This document shows positions 11,689-24,112 of a DNA stretch of 64,000 bases, piece by piece. Under the pieces are notes generated by a model. It did no database searches and was not told where the DNA came from. It was given only the letters and a program-made list of their open reading frames with translations. A program made the position numbers and the translations under genes. The stretch is from the NCBI RefSeq assembly GCF_020379485.1, contig NC_063451.1, positions 24,224,630-24,288,629 of the forward strand, read 5' to 3'. Every line of letters begins with the position of its first letter. Position 1 is the stretch's first letter. The stretch comes from Brassica napus. Taxonomy: Eukaryota; Streptophyta; Magnoliopsida; Brassicales; Brassicaceae.

Positions 11689-13560
11689 ATGGTAAGCCTC
11701 TCTGATTCCTCTCTAATTTGGTTAGTTTAGGATAGATTAGGTGGTTAGTATAGGGAATTTAGATAGGTTTGCGGATTTTATGTTATTTAGTGTTGATTAG
11801 GTGGATAATGTTGGAAAATATATTGTTGATGTTAATTTTAAAAATTTCATTTTTTTTTCCAGGTTCGAAAAGGAAGACTTACTGCCCATTACAGAGAGAT
11901 CTTCGGTGAGCCGGGTAGTCGTTTAGACCCGGCCTCTTCTTCCGCTCCCAGTTCTTCGGGCCAGGAGACTGTCCCCGAGACTCAGTACACTCAGAGAGTC
12001 TCTGGGTCTACTTCTTCTAGTGCACCATCGGCTCCTCATGTGCCTCCTCCGATGCCTCCTCCTGTGCCTCCTCCGATGGCACCTCCGATGGTCGCTGATA
12101 TTCATCCTGATCTGATGGTGCCTCCGAGTGCTCCTTACTCGCAGTACACGGTAGAGGACATTCTCAGTCTGCCAGGCAGAGAAGGTTTACAAGTCATCGA
12201 CCCAGACCGACCGGACGGAACGTTGTGGTATGTTGCATTAATTTTTTTAATTCGTTTAAATATCTTTATAACATTAAAAAATAATTTATATTTTAAATTT
12301 GTATTTTCCAGGTGGGGGGTTGACGGATGTCTTGCATCGGACGTAACCGACACGATCAAGGGTTACTTCTCCATGGCACATCCAAACTGGAGTGAGACGC
12401 CTCACTACGTCAGAAAGACGTGGTTCAAAATTTACGCTGTAAGTTTCTATTAATTAATTATATATATTTTAATTTTTTCATGATTTATATATATACTTTC
12501 TAAAAAACTAATTGTTAATTTATTTTTTCCAACAGCAAAAATATAATTGGGCTTTGGGGATCACTGAGAGGGTGAGGAAGAAGTTTAACGCGAAAGCGAA
12601 AGTTCGCTTGTTGGACACGGTCTCCAACTGGAAGGGTGACTGGATCGTGAAGGGGTATGAGCGTGGCAAACCCGCTGAGCTCACCACGGACGTGTGGGAT
12701 GGCCTCATCCGTTATTGGCGCCTTCCTGATTCGATTAGAATCGCCCAGGCTTGCTCTAACTCCCGTAACACGGTCGATGAGCACGGGAACGGGCCGATGC
12801 TTCACACTACGGGCCAAAAACCCCACGCCGGTGTCCGTTTGGAAATGGTAATTAAATATTTTATTAAATAATTTTTTTAATAATTATATTAATTTATTCT
12901 AACTTTCTTAACTGTTTTTTAGGCCAAAGAGACGGGACATCTCCCGTCTCTTATGGAACTTTACGAGAGGACCCACAAGAACAAGGCGGGCGTATTTGTA
13001 GATGGCAAGTCCGAGCAAATCTACAACGACGTAGTTGCTCGGGTTGAAGACCGCCAGACTCAGCTGACCCAGCAGTCTACCGACGGATTACCCGTCACCT
13101 TATCCACACTTGAAGTGGATAAGATTTACGAGGAGGTAAATTTTCAAAAAAATTAATTTTTAATTATTCATTTAATTTAACTTTAAATATTTACTTACAA
13201 TATTTATTTTTTGTTTTTAAGGTTGTCCCTAAAAAAAAGGGACGGACGTTGGGTATTGGTTCCGTCAACGATGTTCCGAGAGCGACATCGTCTTATGGTC
13301 AGCGACGGGATGATGAAGTCACGGAGCTGCGTAGAGAGTCCGCTCAGCTGCGTAACGAGTTGACCGCGACAAAATCTCGTATGGGTGGAGTCGAGGGCTT
13401 CTTGGACGTTATTGCGGCCACAAATCCGGAATGGGAGTCCATGTTGAGGAACATGCGACAACAACATCCCATTCATGGCGAGTCATCCGACGACGTACAT
13501 AACGAGGCGGATGTTACGAGGAGGAGTGATGAATTCTACCGGGCGATGAACGACCCTTAG
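11689..13560 (+). CDS. TNPA-like protein (Transposase_24 family) of CACTA 1
   Basis: Six exons: 11689-11691, 11863-12227, 12312-12438, 12536-12847, 12923-13135 and 13222-13560. Phases match throughout and give 452 aa. The first coding exon is only the ATG, followed at once by a consensus GTAAG donor. Residues 61-77 are Pro/Met-rich ([16 protein letters not shown]). The middle ([47 protein letters not shown]) fits the plant Ptta/En/Spm Transposase_24 domain. Residues about 370-393 form a heptad-rich coiled coil ([20 protein letters not shown]). In related elements this partner protein binds the subterminal repeats and assists TNP2. No stop or frameshift is visible. Confidence 0.9.
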
Positions 13561-14173
13561 TTTTTTTTTTGTTGTTGTATTATATAAATTCAAAACTTAT
13601 TTATTTATAAAATATTTTCATATGAATTTATTTTTATTTTGAATTTTAATTTATTATTAAATTAAATAATTTTAATTATTTTTTAATTATATTTTAAAAT
13701 TCTGTAAAATAATAAAAACGAAGTAAATTCGTAGCTAATGTACGACCTCTTTACGTGGAAATCTTACGAGGAAATGACGAGAAACAGTTTACGAGTATTT
13801 TACGAGGAATTATTTACGAGGAAATAACGAGGAAATGTTTACGACCATTTTACGAGGAAATCATTTCGTGGTTGTTACGTGTATTTTGCGAGGAAAATCT
13901 TTCATGGTATTTACGTGTAGATTACGAGGAACTGTTTTCGAGTTATTTACGAGGAATTGTAGCGACGTCCTTACGAGGAATTGTAGCGACGTCTTTACGA
14001 CGAATCGTTCTACTTCGTCTTTACGACGAAATATATTCCTCGCTAAGTTACGACGAATTAGCGAGGAAATATGTGTTACGACGGACGTGTAACGAGCAAA
14101 CGCGTTTCCTCGCTAATTCATCGTAAAGCCTCTTTTACGACGAATTAACGAGGAAAACCGCCTTCGTTAAGAT
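13561..14173 (+). repeat. Right subterminal repeat region of CACTA 1
   Basis: AT-rich 3' flank of TNPA to about 13720, then many copies of TTACGAGGAA, TTTACGACGAA and GCGAGGAAA up to the inverted repeat. Open frames across it are repeat artefacts. Confidence 0.85.
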
Positions 14174-14190
14174 TGTGTTTTCTTGTAGTG
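14174..14190 (-). repeat. Right terminal inverted repeat of CACTA 1
   Basis: TGTGTTTTCTTGTAGTG, followed by the GAA target duplication at 14191-14193. Confidence 0.95.
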
Positions 14191-14567
14191 GAAGGAAACT
14201 CAAATAAAGAGCGCAAAATGTTACAATAAATTGTTAAATTTATTTATTAATTGTTTTGTTTCATATTAAACATTAAATACATAAATCATGTAAATGGTTG
14301 CACTGACACAGGGAATCAAATGGTTGAGACCAAAATTGGTGTTCAGTCGAGTCATTGTCCAATATCCTTTGAGTATTCTGCATCACCGACCGAACTAATT
14401 ATTTGCTAATAATTTGTATTTGTTAACATCTATTATTACTGTTATACAATCTTTCTTTTAACCCGATTATAAAAAAAACATCTATTAAAAAAATATTTTA
14501 CTTTACATGAAGAATATAAAGAATCAAGTGGTTTAAGTCCATTGGCTTTATCTTGTTGATCAAAGCT
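14191..14567. other. Intergenic spacer between two CACTA elements
   Basis: AT-rich sequence that continues the flank interrupted at 5729. I see no gene or structured repeat in it. Confidence 0.5.
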
Positions 14568-14859
14568 CACTACAAGAAAGCATAGCATATTCTGACCAAA
14601 TTCCTAACCATATAAATTGGTCAAAATTATTTCCGACCACAAACTGACCATTTTATGATGATTAAACAAAATGGACAAAAGATTTTAATATCGTCAAAAA
14701 AAAAATGATCAGAAAAAGAATGGAAAATGGTCAGAGTTTTTAAATAAAATTAACCATTTCTTCTAATTTGTGCAGTGGTCAGAAAATGGTCAAAAATATG
14801 TGTAGTGGGTTTAGTTAAAAAAATCAGATATCTTTAACTTAATCTACACTTTCTCTTAA

Positions 14860-15400
14860 TTTCTTCTTCTCACGTTCAGCGGCGCAAATATCTCCATCCA
14901 CACTGATTCTCAGATGATGACTACTCAAACGCAACTGGTAAATGTTTTTTTTTATATAATTGATTGATTTGCAATAACTTATATGTTTAAGTATTTTAAA
15001 GGATTTTCTTAAGTAAACTTTCATTAAGATTGATTTCTTTCTTACCCAGGCAGAGATCAACACTCTTAGTATTCATGGTAATTTAGTTTTCATAGTTATC
15101 AGTTTTTTGGTCTTCTTATATGCTTCTCATTTTACAGGAAAACGATGTGATTAAAGGTCACCTTTTGGATTTGGAACAATGCCAGATCCAGGACAAGTAG
15201 CTTCAGCTAGTTAATGTCTAATTTGGACCAAGAATCACAATTACAGATTACAAACTGAAGACAGCAGTAGTAGATTAGAAGATTGCTATGCAACCGAGAA
15301 GATTCTGAAGTTGGAGGGAGAATGACAAAGCTGGCAAAGATAAGGTTATAAAATATTTGCAGAACTTGGCACTTTCAGAATTGCTTGATCTAGATGAAGA
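14860..15400 (+). pseudogene. Degenerate small gene inside CACTA 2
   Basis: An ATG near 14919 starts MMTTQTQL, followed by a plausible donor (GTAAATG), a second piece reading AEINTLSIHG, another donor, and then a stretch that translates in part as DVIKGHLLDLEQCQIQDK before stops. It could be the remains of the coiled-coil end of a TNPA-like gene. I cannot assign it to a family. Confidence 0.35.
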
Positions 15401-15581
15401 AATTATTATGCTTGCGTTTTGTAGTTTTATTTGCTGTTTTTAAACTTTATTTAAGTACTATGTTCAAACTATTTCAATGTTAATGGTTTAAACTCTAAAC
15501 TAAATTTGATTTAGTAATTTGTATTTTAAATGCATTTTATTGATTAACAAGTTTGATTAAATAATTAGATAAATTTATTAA

Positions 15582-15873
15582 TGTTGTAAACTTAAGGATT
15601 TAGAACTGTAAGTTTCTGTATATAATTAATGAATAAATGTTCCATTTATATAGGGGTTACAAGAAAGATAAATGGAAATACAATAATAGGAAAGATTACA
15701 AATTATAAACATAAACGAATTAAGAAATAGGCAAGTTGTAGCCGCATCTCTCTCCTCTCCAAGTCTCGCGACCGTCTCTCTCCCTCTAGGGTTGGGCCGT
15801 CTCTCTCTCTCTAAGTGTATGCGCCGGTTATAGACCGGGCCGGTTATGGACATCCACCAATTGATTTATAACA
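15582..15873 (-). repeat. 3' LTR of copia 1
   Basis: Matches 26507-26796 with a few percent of differences seen by eye. It begins TG and ends CA and contains CT-rich microsatellite stretches. Confidence 0.92.
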
Positions 15874-16016
15874 CTCTCCCTTGGATGCCATAACCATACA
15901 TAGATTGTAATACGCTTAATGTTGCCTCATTAAAACCTTATCAGGAAAACCCAGTGGGGAAAAACCATGATGAAGGAAAAAAAGTACAACACGTACTACT
16001 CCCCCTGATGTGAACT

Positions 16017-17300
16017 TCAGTGGAGGTCCTTCAGCCTACGCATCCCAATCTGATGCGTGAGCTTCCAGAACGTGCAGGTAGGAAGTGCCTTGGTGAATAG
16101 GTCAGCTGAATTGTCACTGGATCGTTCTTGGACGACCTGGACCTCACCGGCTTTCTCAAGCTCGTGAGTAAAGAAGAACTTAGGCAATATGTGCTTCATC
16201 CTATCACCTTTTATGTAACCGTCCTTGAGCTGAGCAATGCACGCAACATTGTCCTCATACATCACGGTTGCATTTTTGCACTCGGCCATCCCGCAATCAG
16301 CTCGGACGTGTTGGGTCATCGACCTCAACCAAACACACTCGCGGCTGGCCTCATGTATGGCCAACATTTCTGAGTGATTAGATGAAGTGGCCGCGATGGT
16401 TTGTTTCATGGAACGCCATGATATGGCCGTAGCTCCATGTGTAAAGACATATCATGTATGTGATCGAGCTTGATGTGGATCTGATAAATAACCAGCATCA
16501 GCAAAGCCAACTAAACCATCTTTGTTATGGTTAGTATAATATAGACCCAAGTCTTTCATTCCTTGCAGGTAACGAAGAACATGTTTGATCTCATTCCAAT
16601 GCCTCTGGGTCGGACAGGAGATAAACCTAGATAGTAGGTTCACGGCAAAGCTTATATCAGGCCGTGTGTGAGTTGCCAAGTACATTAAAGCTCCTATGGC
16701 ACCGAGATATGGCATTTCGGGACCTAGGTCATCTTCATCGTCCATCTTGGGACGGAATGGGTCAGTGTCCAGGCCGAGAGACCTCACGACTATGGGACTG
16801 GTCAGAGAATGGCAATCGACCATATTGAATCTCTTGAGTACCTTTTCAGTGTATGCCATCTGATGCACAAGGATCTCATCATTTATGTACTCAAGTTGTA
16901 ATCCCAAACAGAATTTTGTTTTCCCGAGATCTTTCATCTCGAATTCTTTCTTAAGGTATTCAACCGTTTGGGAAATTGTATCCAGAGGTTCCTAGGATAT
17001 TCAGATCATATATTTCGATGATTATCAATATTGTTCTCGAGAACTTGCTGTACATTCAGCTCAATACCCTCTAGTACTTTCATTATCCAGTGGACCATAT
17101 AAATATGCAGTCACTACATCAGTTTGCTGCAAGTTTAATTTTCTCTCTTATATAGCCAGACTTATAAAAAATCTTAAAAGTAGTTGCATCCACCACATGG
17201 GAGTATATCTCCTCATAATCTATTACTGGTTTTTGTGAGAATCCTTGTGCAACATTAGCTTTATATCTCACGATTTATATTCCTCACAAGACCCATTTAT
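16017..17300 (-). pseudogene. copia 1 reverse transcriptase / RNase H remnant
   Basis: Minus-strand pieces. 16452-16937 gives KFCLGLQLEYINDEILVHQM and YLATHTRPDISFAVNLLSRF, typical of the end of copia RT. 16017-16409 gives SSNHSEMLAIHEASRECVWL and the C-terminal RNase H block SADLFTKALP. From 16940 to 17300 weaker RT matches (SQKPVIDYEEIYSHVV) are broken by frameshifts. Not functional. Confidence 0.85.
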
Positions 17301-17528
17301 ATCCACTGGTTTTAACATCATATGGGTCTTAATCATATGGCCAAATACGCCTTTCTTCTTTAAACTATTTAACCCCACGTTTCCATTCAATCTGTTCTAC
17401 GAGTGCACACTCTTATATTGACGTGGGTTCATGATCCTCGCTTATATTCATAAATTCAAGTGCTATATTGTATCATCTTATGTCGACATTCCTTATTGTG
17501 TTCCATTATGTTCCAGACATGATATAAT

Positions 17529-17981
17529 TGTTAGGAAATACGCGGTCAAATTTTACGGTAAACCAGAATTTATGGGAGCGGGAAAGGAGCACACACACAA
17601 AATTGTCTACGGAGTTCGGCCAATGTTGCCTACATCTTCGGACCTGCTATAGATATTTTATTATCAACCAAGGAAATTTTACAAGCTCACAACTCACACC
17701 CCGATCCCAAATACACTCAGAAATTACTCGTAGTTTCTTAAAGAAGATTTTTTGTGAGATTTTTTTTTTTTCTTCTTCTTCTTCTCTTCTCTCGTTCTCT
17801 CTCTGTTTTCTTATTTCAGGATGTCTTTCCTCTTCACTTTAGCTCTCCTTTTATAATCATGAAGAAGGTGTTTGGTGAGCTCACAATCTCTGACAAAACC
17901 AACGTCAACAATTTCAGCCGCCTAACATCACCGTCCATGCCGTCACCGTCCAATAATGAAAACGTGATTCTTTGACTAACA
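17529..17981 (-). repeat. 3' LTR of copia 2
   Basis: Pairs with 22160-22620. It contains a TTC microsatellite (about 17755-17780) whose length differs between the two LTRs. Confidence 0.93.
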
Positions 17982-18051
17982 ATCTCCCACTTGAAGACTG
18001 ATTTCAATCTGTCTTCACACCTTGATCAATGTAGCAGGTCTTCTCAGCTTG

Positions 18052-21000
18052 TTACTCCAACAAGCCAACTGAGGTTGCACACAACCTCAGTTTATCATAC
18101 GACACGACTTTCGTCAGCATGTCTGCCAGATTCTTGTTTCCTGGGATCTTCTCAAGCACCAACATTTCATCTTCCAACGCTGATCTGATGAAATGATACC
18201 GATGATGTATGTGCTTCGTTCGAGCATGGTAAACCAGATTCTTTGCCAAATCGATGGCACTTTTGCTATCACAGTATAACACACATTTCCCTTGGTCATG
18301 GCCTAGCTCTTCTAGAAAAGACTATAGCCATATCATCTCTTTTGTTGCCTCCGTTACCGCAACATACTCAGCTTCACATCTTGATAGAGATACAATTTTC
18401 TGCAACTTTGAAACCCAACAAATTGCAGTACCGCCAAAAGTGTAGACATACTCGGTTGTGCTCTTCGTGCTATCAACGTCACCTCCATTGTCAGCATCAA
18501 CATATCGCTGCAATCCCGTCTTAGACTTCGTGAAACATATCGATAAGCTTGGATTTCCTTTCAGGTATCTGAAAATCCACTTAACGGCTTCCCAATGTTC
18601 CTTTCCTGGATTGCTCATAAATCTGCTGACGACTCCCACTGCATGTGCAATGTCTGGCCTTGCACATATCATCGCGTACATCAATCTGCCAATAGCAGAA
18701 GCATATGGAATTTTATCCATATATTCCATCTCGTCTTCAGTCTTTGGAGACTGCTCTCTGGATAACTGAAAGTGATTTGCCAGGGGAGTACTAACTGGCT
18801 TCGCGTCATCCATGTTAAACCTCTTGAGGACTTTCTTCACATACTCCTCTTGTGATAACTTAAGACTTTCCTTGCTTCTACTGATTCTCATCCCTATAAT
18901 CTGTCTTGCTTCTCCAAGGTCTTTCATCGCAAACTCTTCTGAGAGTTTCGTCTTCAAGCTATTGATCTCGTGCAAGTCTGCTCATACTATCAGCATGTCA
19001 TCGACATATAGGAGCAATATCAAGTAGGACTCTTCAAGCCTCTTGAAGTAGCAATAGTGGTCAGCTTCACACCTCAAGAAACCGACGCCTTTAATAAAGC
19101 TATCAAACCGTTTATACCACTGTCTTGGAGCTTGTTTTAAGCCGTACAAACTCCTTTTTAGCTTGCAAACAAGGCTTTCCTTCCCTTTGATCTCAAAGCC
19201 TTTGGGTTGCTTCATATAAATTTCCTCATCCAAATCACCGTGAAGAAATGCCGTCTTCACATCCATCTGTTGAAGATGCAGATCTTCTTGTGCTACCAGC
19301 CCAAGAACCGTTCTGATGGTTACCATCTTGACTACATGAGAGAAGATTTCAGTGTAGTCAACGCCTTATTTTTGTTGGAATCCCTTCACAACAAGCCTCG
19401 CTTTATAGTGCTTACTCCCATCAGGTTCTTCTCTTATTCGGTAGATCCACTTGTTAGGCAATGCCTTTTTCTCCTTAGGCAAATCTGCTAACTCCCACGT
19501 GTGATTGGATAACAACGAGTTCATCTTGTCGTTCATTGCAAGCTCCCACTTGATCGACTCATCATCTTGCATAGCTTCCTCATAACATTCAGGCTCGCCT
19601 CTATCTGTGAGCAGAATGTAGTTGAGCGATGGAGAAAATCTTATTGGCTTTCTGATGATTCTGCTTGACCGTCGTAACTCCGTGACTGGTGTATATGGGA
19701 CCACTTCAGAATCATCACTTTCTTCAGCTTCACCACTCTCGTCTTGAGAGATTTCTTCTTCTGCTGTTGCGGTATCCTGTGGCAGCTCTGGTGTCAGGAT
19801 ATCTTCTAAGTCAACAGCTTCAGGCTCTTTCCTCCCCGTGCCTTCTTTTAGCTTATCCTTGTACAACGCTTCTTCGTTGAACACAACATTCTTGCTGCGG
19901 ATGATCTTTCGATTTTCATCATCCCAAAACCGGTAACCAAACTCCGCGTTACCATAGCCGATGAAGTAACACTTCTTAGACTTCGAGCCAAGTTTACTTC
20001 TTGCAGCATCATCAATATGAACATAAGCTAAGCATCCGAACACCTTTAGATAAAAAAGATTTACTTTCTTTCCGCTCCAAACTTCTTCAGGGTTCTTAAA
20101 TCCCAACGGTACGGACGGTCCTCTGTTTATTAAGAAGGCTACGGTATTGATTGCATCTGCCCAAAACGTCTTTGGCAATCCACAGTGCAATCTCATGCTC
20201 CTTGCACGCTCATTCAAGGTTCGGTTCATCCTTTCTGCTATTCCATTCTGTTGAGGCGTTCCAGGAATAGTCTTCTCCATCTTGATCCCATTATCAGCGC
20301 AATATCTCTTAAATTCGCCGCTGATGTACTCTCCACCATTATCAGACCTTAAACACTTCAACTTGAGATTCGTCTCAATCTCAACCATGGCTTTCCATAT
20401 TTTGAAAACCGAAAACACTTCATGCTTGTTCTTCATGAAGTAAACCCACACTTTTCTTGTGGAGTCGTCGATAAAGGTCACATAGTAGTATGAACCTCCC
20501 AGCGATGCGACAGGAGCGGGTCCCCACACGTTAGTGTGCACCAGCTCTAACTTCTCAGATTTTGGATTTCTTCCTCCTTTAGAGAAACTAACTCGTTTCT
20601 GATTCCCAAGGATGCAACTTTCACACATCTGATGATCCACCGTCTTCAGATCCTTCCACCATGAGTTTCATCCCTTTATCACTCATGTGTCCCAACCTAC
20701 AATGCCACAACTTGGTCTGTTTGGCATTCTCGGCAACAATAACAGTGTCTTGATAACTTGTCCTCATATGAAGAGTGCCTCTTTTATGACCTCTGGCCAC
20801 CACCATGGAACCTTTCTTGACTCTCCAGGCTCCACCACCAAAATTAACATCGTGCCCCATATCATCAAGTTGACCTACTGAGATCAGATTTCGCATCAAC
20901 TTTGGCACATGTCTGACCTTTGTAATCTTCCACACACGTCCGTCTGACATCTTCAGGTTGATATCTCCAATACCAACTATGTCCAAAGGTAATCCATCAG

Positions 21001-22027
21001 CAAGATATACCTTTCCGTAATTTCCCGCAACATAATTTTCCATGATGTTATGGTGCGGTGTGGTGTGGAATGATGCTCCTGAGTCAAGCACCCATGAATC
21101 GACTGGGCTATCGACATAGGAGATTGACGCTTTGGTGGTATTTGCAGTTGCATCACGAGCTTCAATTTTCCTCTTGGAATCAACACACACTACCAATGCA
21201 TCAGCGATTTCACGTGTCACTGCATTGGCTCCGCCTCTAGTGCTGTCTTCCTTCTTCGGTGGTGCTCGGCAATTCTTCTTAATGTGACCGGGCTTTCCAC
21301 AATTCCACCACTCTGCAGGCTGTCTGAATTTGGACTGGCCCCGTACATTCCTTGACTTCGATCCGCCATTACTCCGGTTATTTCTATCTGGGTTTCTCCC
21401 TCTGTTTTCCACGTTGAAAGCAGAGCTCGTTGATGCTTCCCCAGAGTCTATCCTTCGAACTTCCTCAGAAAGGATATGATCTCTAACATCATTGAACTTA
21501 AGCTTCTGAGTACCCACAGAATTACTAACCGCTGCTCTCATCGGCTCCCAACTATTTTGCAGAGATGCCATTAGAATCAGTGCTCGCACTTTATCATCAA
21601 ACTCGATTTCAACTGATGACAGTTGGTTGACAATCGTGTTGAACTCGTTCACATGTGCAGCAACCAGGCCACCTTCTTCCATCTTCAAATGAAAGAGTTT
21701 CTTCATGAGAAACACCTTATTGTTTGCCGAAGGTTTCTCATACATATCCGAGAGAACTTTCATGAGTCCTTCCGTGGTCTTCTCCTTCGCAACGTTGTGA
21801 GCAGCGTTTTTCGACAGTGTTAACCTTATAACACCTAGAACTTGTCTGTCAAGGAGCTCCCACTCATCCTGCTCCATCTTCTCAGGCTTCTTGCTCAGCG
21901 GTTGAGGACGCTTCTTTCCGTACAGATAATCTTCAATTTGCATTCTCCAAAATGCATAATCTGTACCGTCAAATTTCCCGATACTGTGCGCCGAAATGTC
22001 TTCGCCTCCCATCGTTTCTGGAACCAC
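18052..22027 (-). pseudogene. copia 2 gag-pol polyprotein, broken
   Basis: From 22027 leftward: a gag domain (FDGTDYAFWRMQIEDYLYGK), a zinc knuckle where the first Cys position is Trp (WWNCGKPGHIKKNC), retropepsin (DSGAS), a GAG-pre-integrase block (LWHCRLGHMSDKGM), integrase with RSDNGGEY and QQNGIAERMN, RT with YVDD, and RNase H ending near 18052. The frame changes near 20640 (end of pre-integrase), and in-frame stops lie near 19366, 18978 and 18300. About 1300 codons in total, as expected for copia. It is not functional as a single polyprotein. Confidence 0.93.
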
Positions 22028-22145
22028 CGTGTACTATAACACCTTTGTCGACAAACCAATGTTACCGACAAAATTCACTATTCACGAATTACTGTTCACG
22101 TAAATAGTAACTCCGCAAAAAAATTGACCGATCTCTGTAACTCAA

Positions 22146-22157
22146 GCTCTGATACCA
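22146..22157 (-). promoter_or_regulatory. Primer binding site of copia 2
   Basis: TGGTATCAGAGC on the minus strand, two bases inside the 5' LTR, complementary to initiator Met-tRNA in this class. Confidence 0.85.
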
Positions 22158-22159
22158 GT

Positions 22160-22620
22160 TGTTGGGAAATATGCAGTCAAATTTTGCGGTAAACCAGAAG
22201 TTATGGGAGCGGGAAAGGAGTACACACAAAATTGTTAACGGAGTTTGGCCAATGTTGCATACGTCTCCGGACCTGCTACAGATCTTTTATTATCAACCAA
22301 GGAAACTTTACAAGCTCACAACTCACACTCCGATCCCAAATACACTCAGAAATTACTCGTAATTTCTTAAAGAAGATTTTTTGTGAGAATTTTTTTTTCT
22401 TCTTCTTCTTCTTCTTCTTTTTCTCTTCTCTAGTTCTCTCTCTCTTTTCTTGTTTCGGGATGTCTTTCCTCTTCACCTCAGCTCTCCTTTTATAAGCATG
22501 AAGAAGGTGTTTGGTGAGCTCACAATCTTTGACAAAACCAACGTCAACAATTTCAGCCGCCTAACATCACCTTCCATGCCGTCACCGTCAAATAATGAAA
22601 ACGTGATTCTTTGACTAACA
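22160..22620 (-). repeat. 5' LTR of copia 2
   Basis: Pairs with 17529-17981 and is followed by the ATAAT target duplication. Confidence 0.93.
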
Positions 22621-22625
22621 ATAAT

Positions 22626-24112
22626 CGATTGAGATTCATTATTATCAGGACCTTTAATACCTTGCAGCTTGGCGTCCCAAGCTACGTTGTTTGGTACTTG
22701 TATCTTAGAGCCGGCCGGCCTTATCTCTATGTCTGGGATGGTTTCCTTGACCTCAGATTTGTTTTATCATTCTATGCACCTTTCTCTTTTGTTTCCGAGG
22801 ATTCTTATCTTTTGGAACTTATTGGTCTATCTTGTATAGACTCTGTAGCAACTTGACTGTGTCTCTCTTAGACATCAATTTAGTTGGTGCTTTATAAGCT
22901 GGTTTATATATGACTTAGTCATTCTTTTTCGGATCAGCAAATGTGTCTGGCATATGATTAACTAGCTTTGTAAATGTATAATCTTTGGACGTCTATTTCA
23001 CAGTCCGAGGATCTTGCCAAGACAATGATGGTCAATACCATTCTGTTTCTCTTACCAGCTTATTATTTTATCCCCCTAATGTTGGATAGTCGGATCCATT
23101 AAACTTTGCAATCCGTGTTCTTGGCCACTAAATAGATCACCCATATTTGGCTCAAGGTACTTCATTATTTGTGGGAGATTCATATCCAACATATATCTCC
23201 ATCCTCATCCTCTTCTAAGGATCCATCTTAGACGGCACATATATTTGTGGTGGCTTATCTAAATATCTCAAGATGTTATATGTCTGGCTCATGACCCGTA
23301 ATAAATTTGAGATGGAATATCTATGCTCACTTAATGGTTTGATGCTTATTAGTTAAAATGCATGTAAATTCGTGTGTCCCCAAGCCTTGGACTGAGAGTT
23401 TGGACCTATGGGTAATGGCCAATACAGATTTATAAAAGGATTCAGCCAAGCTATATGTAGTATGGACATGTGCGGATTTGTCCTCACTGCCCCCTCATGG
23501 ACATACTATAATCTTTAAGTGCTTTGGAACATCATGGCCTAATGAGTTTCCCTTGTGTTCATGGTACACACGTGAGATTCTATGGGATAACTCTTTGTGC
23601 ACTTTCCAATATCAATTTCGCATCATGTTTTGGACCAGAATGGCCAATCCGGTCATACCATAAAGTGTATAATTTCGTGGGTAAACCATTCTGGTTATCA
23701 TGACTATTGTCTCTATCATACTGATCTTGGCATAGTCTAGATCAATAGACAATGCAGGTATAGTTTTTTAGGACTCATTATGGCCTTGGGCGATTTTATA
23801 CATATATCTGAAGAAACTCTTTGTTTCCTTCGCCCATTGTTTCAGTATAGAAACCATTCATTCTTATATCTCTATATAATCTCAATGGGTTTTTCTGGGT
23901 GAATATAAAGCATCTAAATGCTTGCCCTTATACATATCTGGCCATAGCCCTTAATGTGTACCATACCCGCAAATCATATTGGCGTTTTCAAAAATCATTC
24001 ATTCCTTTTATTAAGTTTTAATAAAACAAGTTGATAGAAATGAAAAATATAGAAATAAAAAACATCAAAACAAAGAACATAGAATTTAGATTACAAATGT
24101 CGAAATCAATCT
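22626..24112 (-). pseudogene. copia 1 protease/integrase region, heavily decayed
   Basis: This is the copia 1 body between its gag remnant and the copia 2 insertion, where protease and integrase would be expected. No reading frame of useful length survives on either strand, and I recognise no catalytic motif. The assignment is by position only. Confidence 0.45.

Larger units (their letters stand above)
5730..14190 (+). mobile_element. Complete CACTA (En/Spm) DNA transposon, element 1
   Basis: An 8461-bp element bounded by perfect 17-bp inverted repeats (CACTACAAGAAAACACA at 5730, its complement ending at 14190) and by a 3-bp target duplication GAA (5727-5729, 14191-14193), the hallmarks of the superfamily. 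Inside are a TNP2-type transposase gene, a long repeat-rich spacer and a TNPA-like gene, both reading + and both open after splicing. Subterminal repeats based on TTACGAGGAA and CGTCGTAAA flank the genes. I see no disabling lesion, so it could be autonomous. It inserted 537 bp downstream of the bHLH stop codon. Confidence 0.95.
17529..22620 (-). mobile_element. copia LTR retrotransposon 2, nested in copia 1
   Basis: LTRs at 17529-17981 and 22160-22620 (453 and 461 bp; TGTTRGGAAATA start, GACTAACA end) with an exact ATAAT target duplication (17524-17528 and 22621-22625). On the minus strand the 5' LTR is followed by TGGTATCAGAGC (22146-22157), the usual primer site for initiator Met-tRNA, and a purine tract AAGTGGGAG precedes the 3' LTR. 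Gag, protease, integrase, RT and RNase H lie between in copia order. It sits inside copia 1 and is therefore younger, yet its coding region is already broken. Confidence 0.95.

Noticed and set aside
13755..14126. Plus-strand frames of 123 and 85 codons with regular repeats
   Set aside because: They are translations of the CACTA subterminal repeats (TTACGAGGAA), not genes.
22276..22476. Lys-rich minus-strand frame
   Set aside because: It arises from the TTC microsatellite in the copia 2 LTR.
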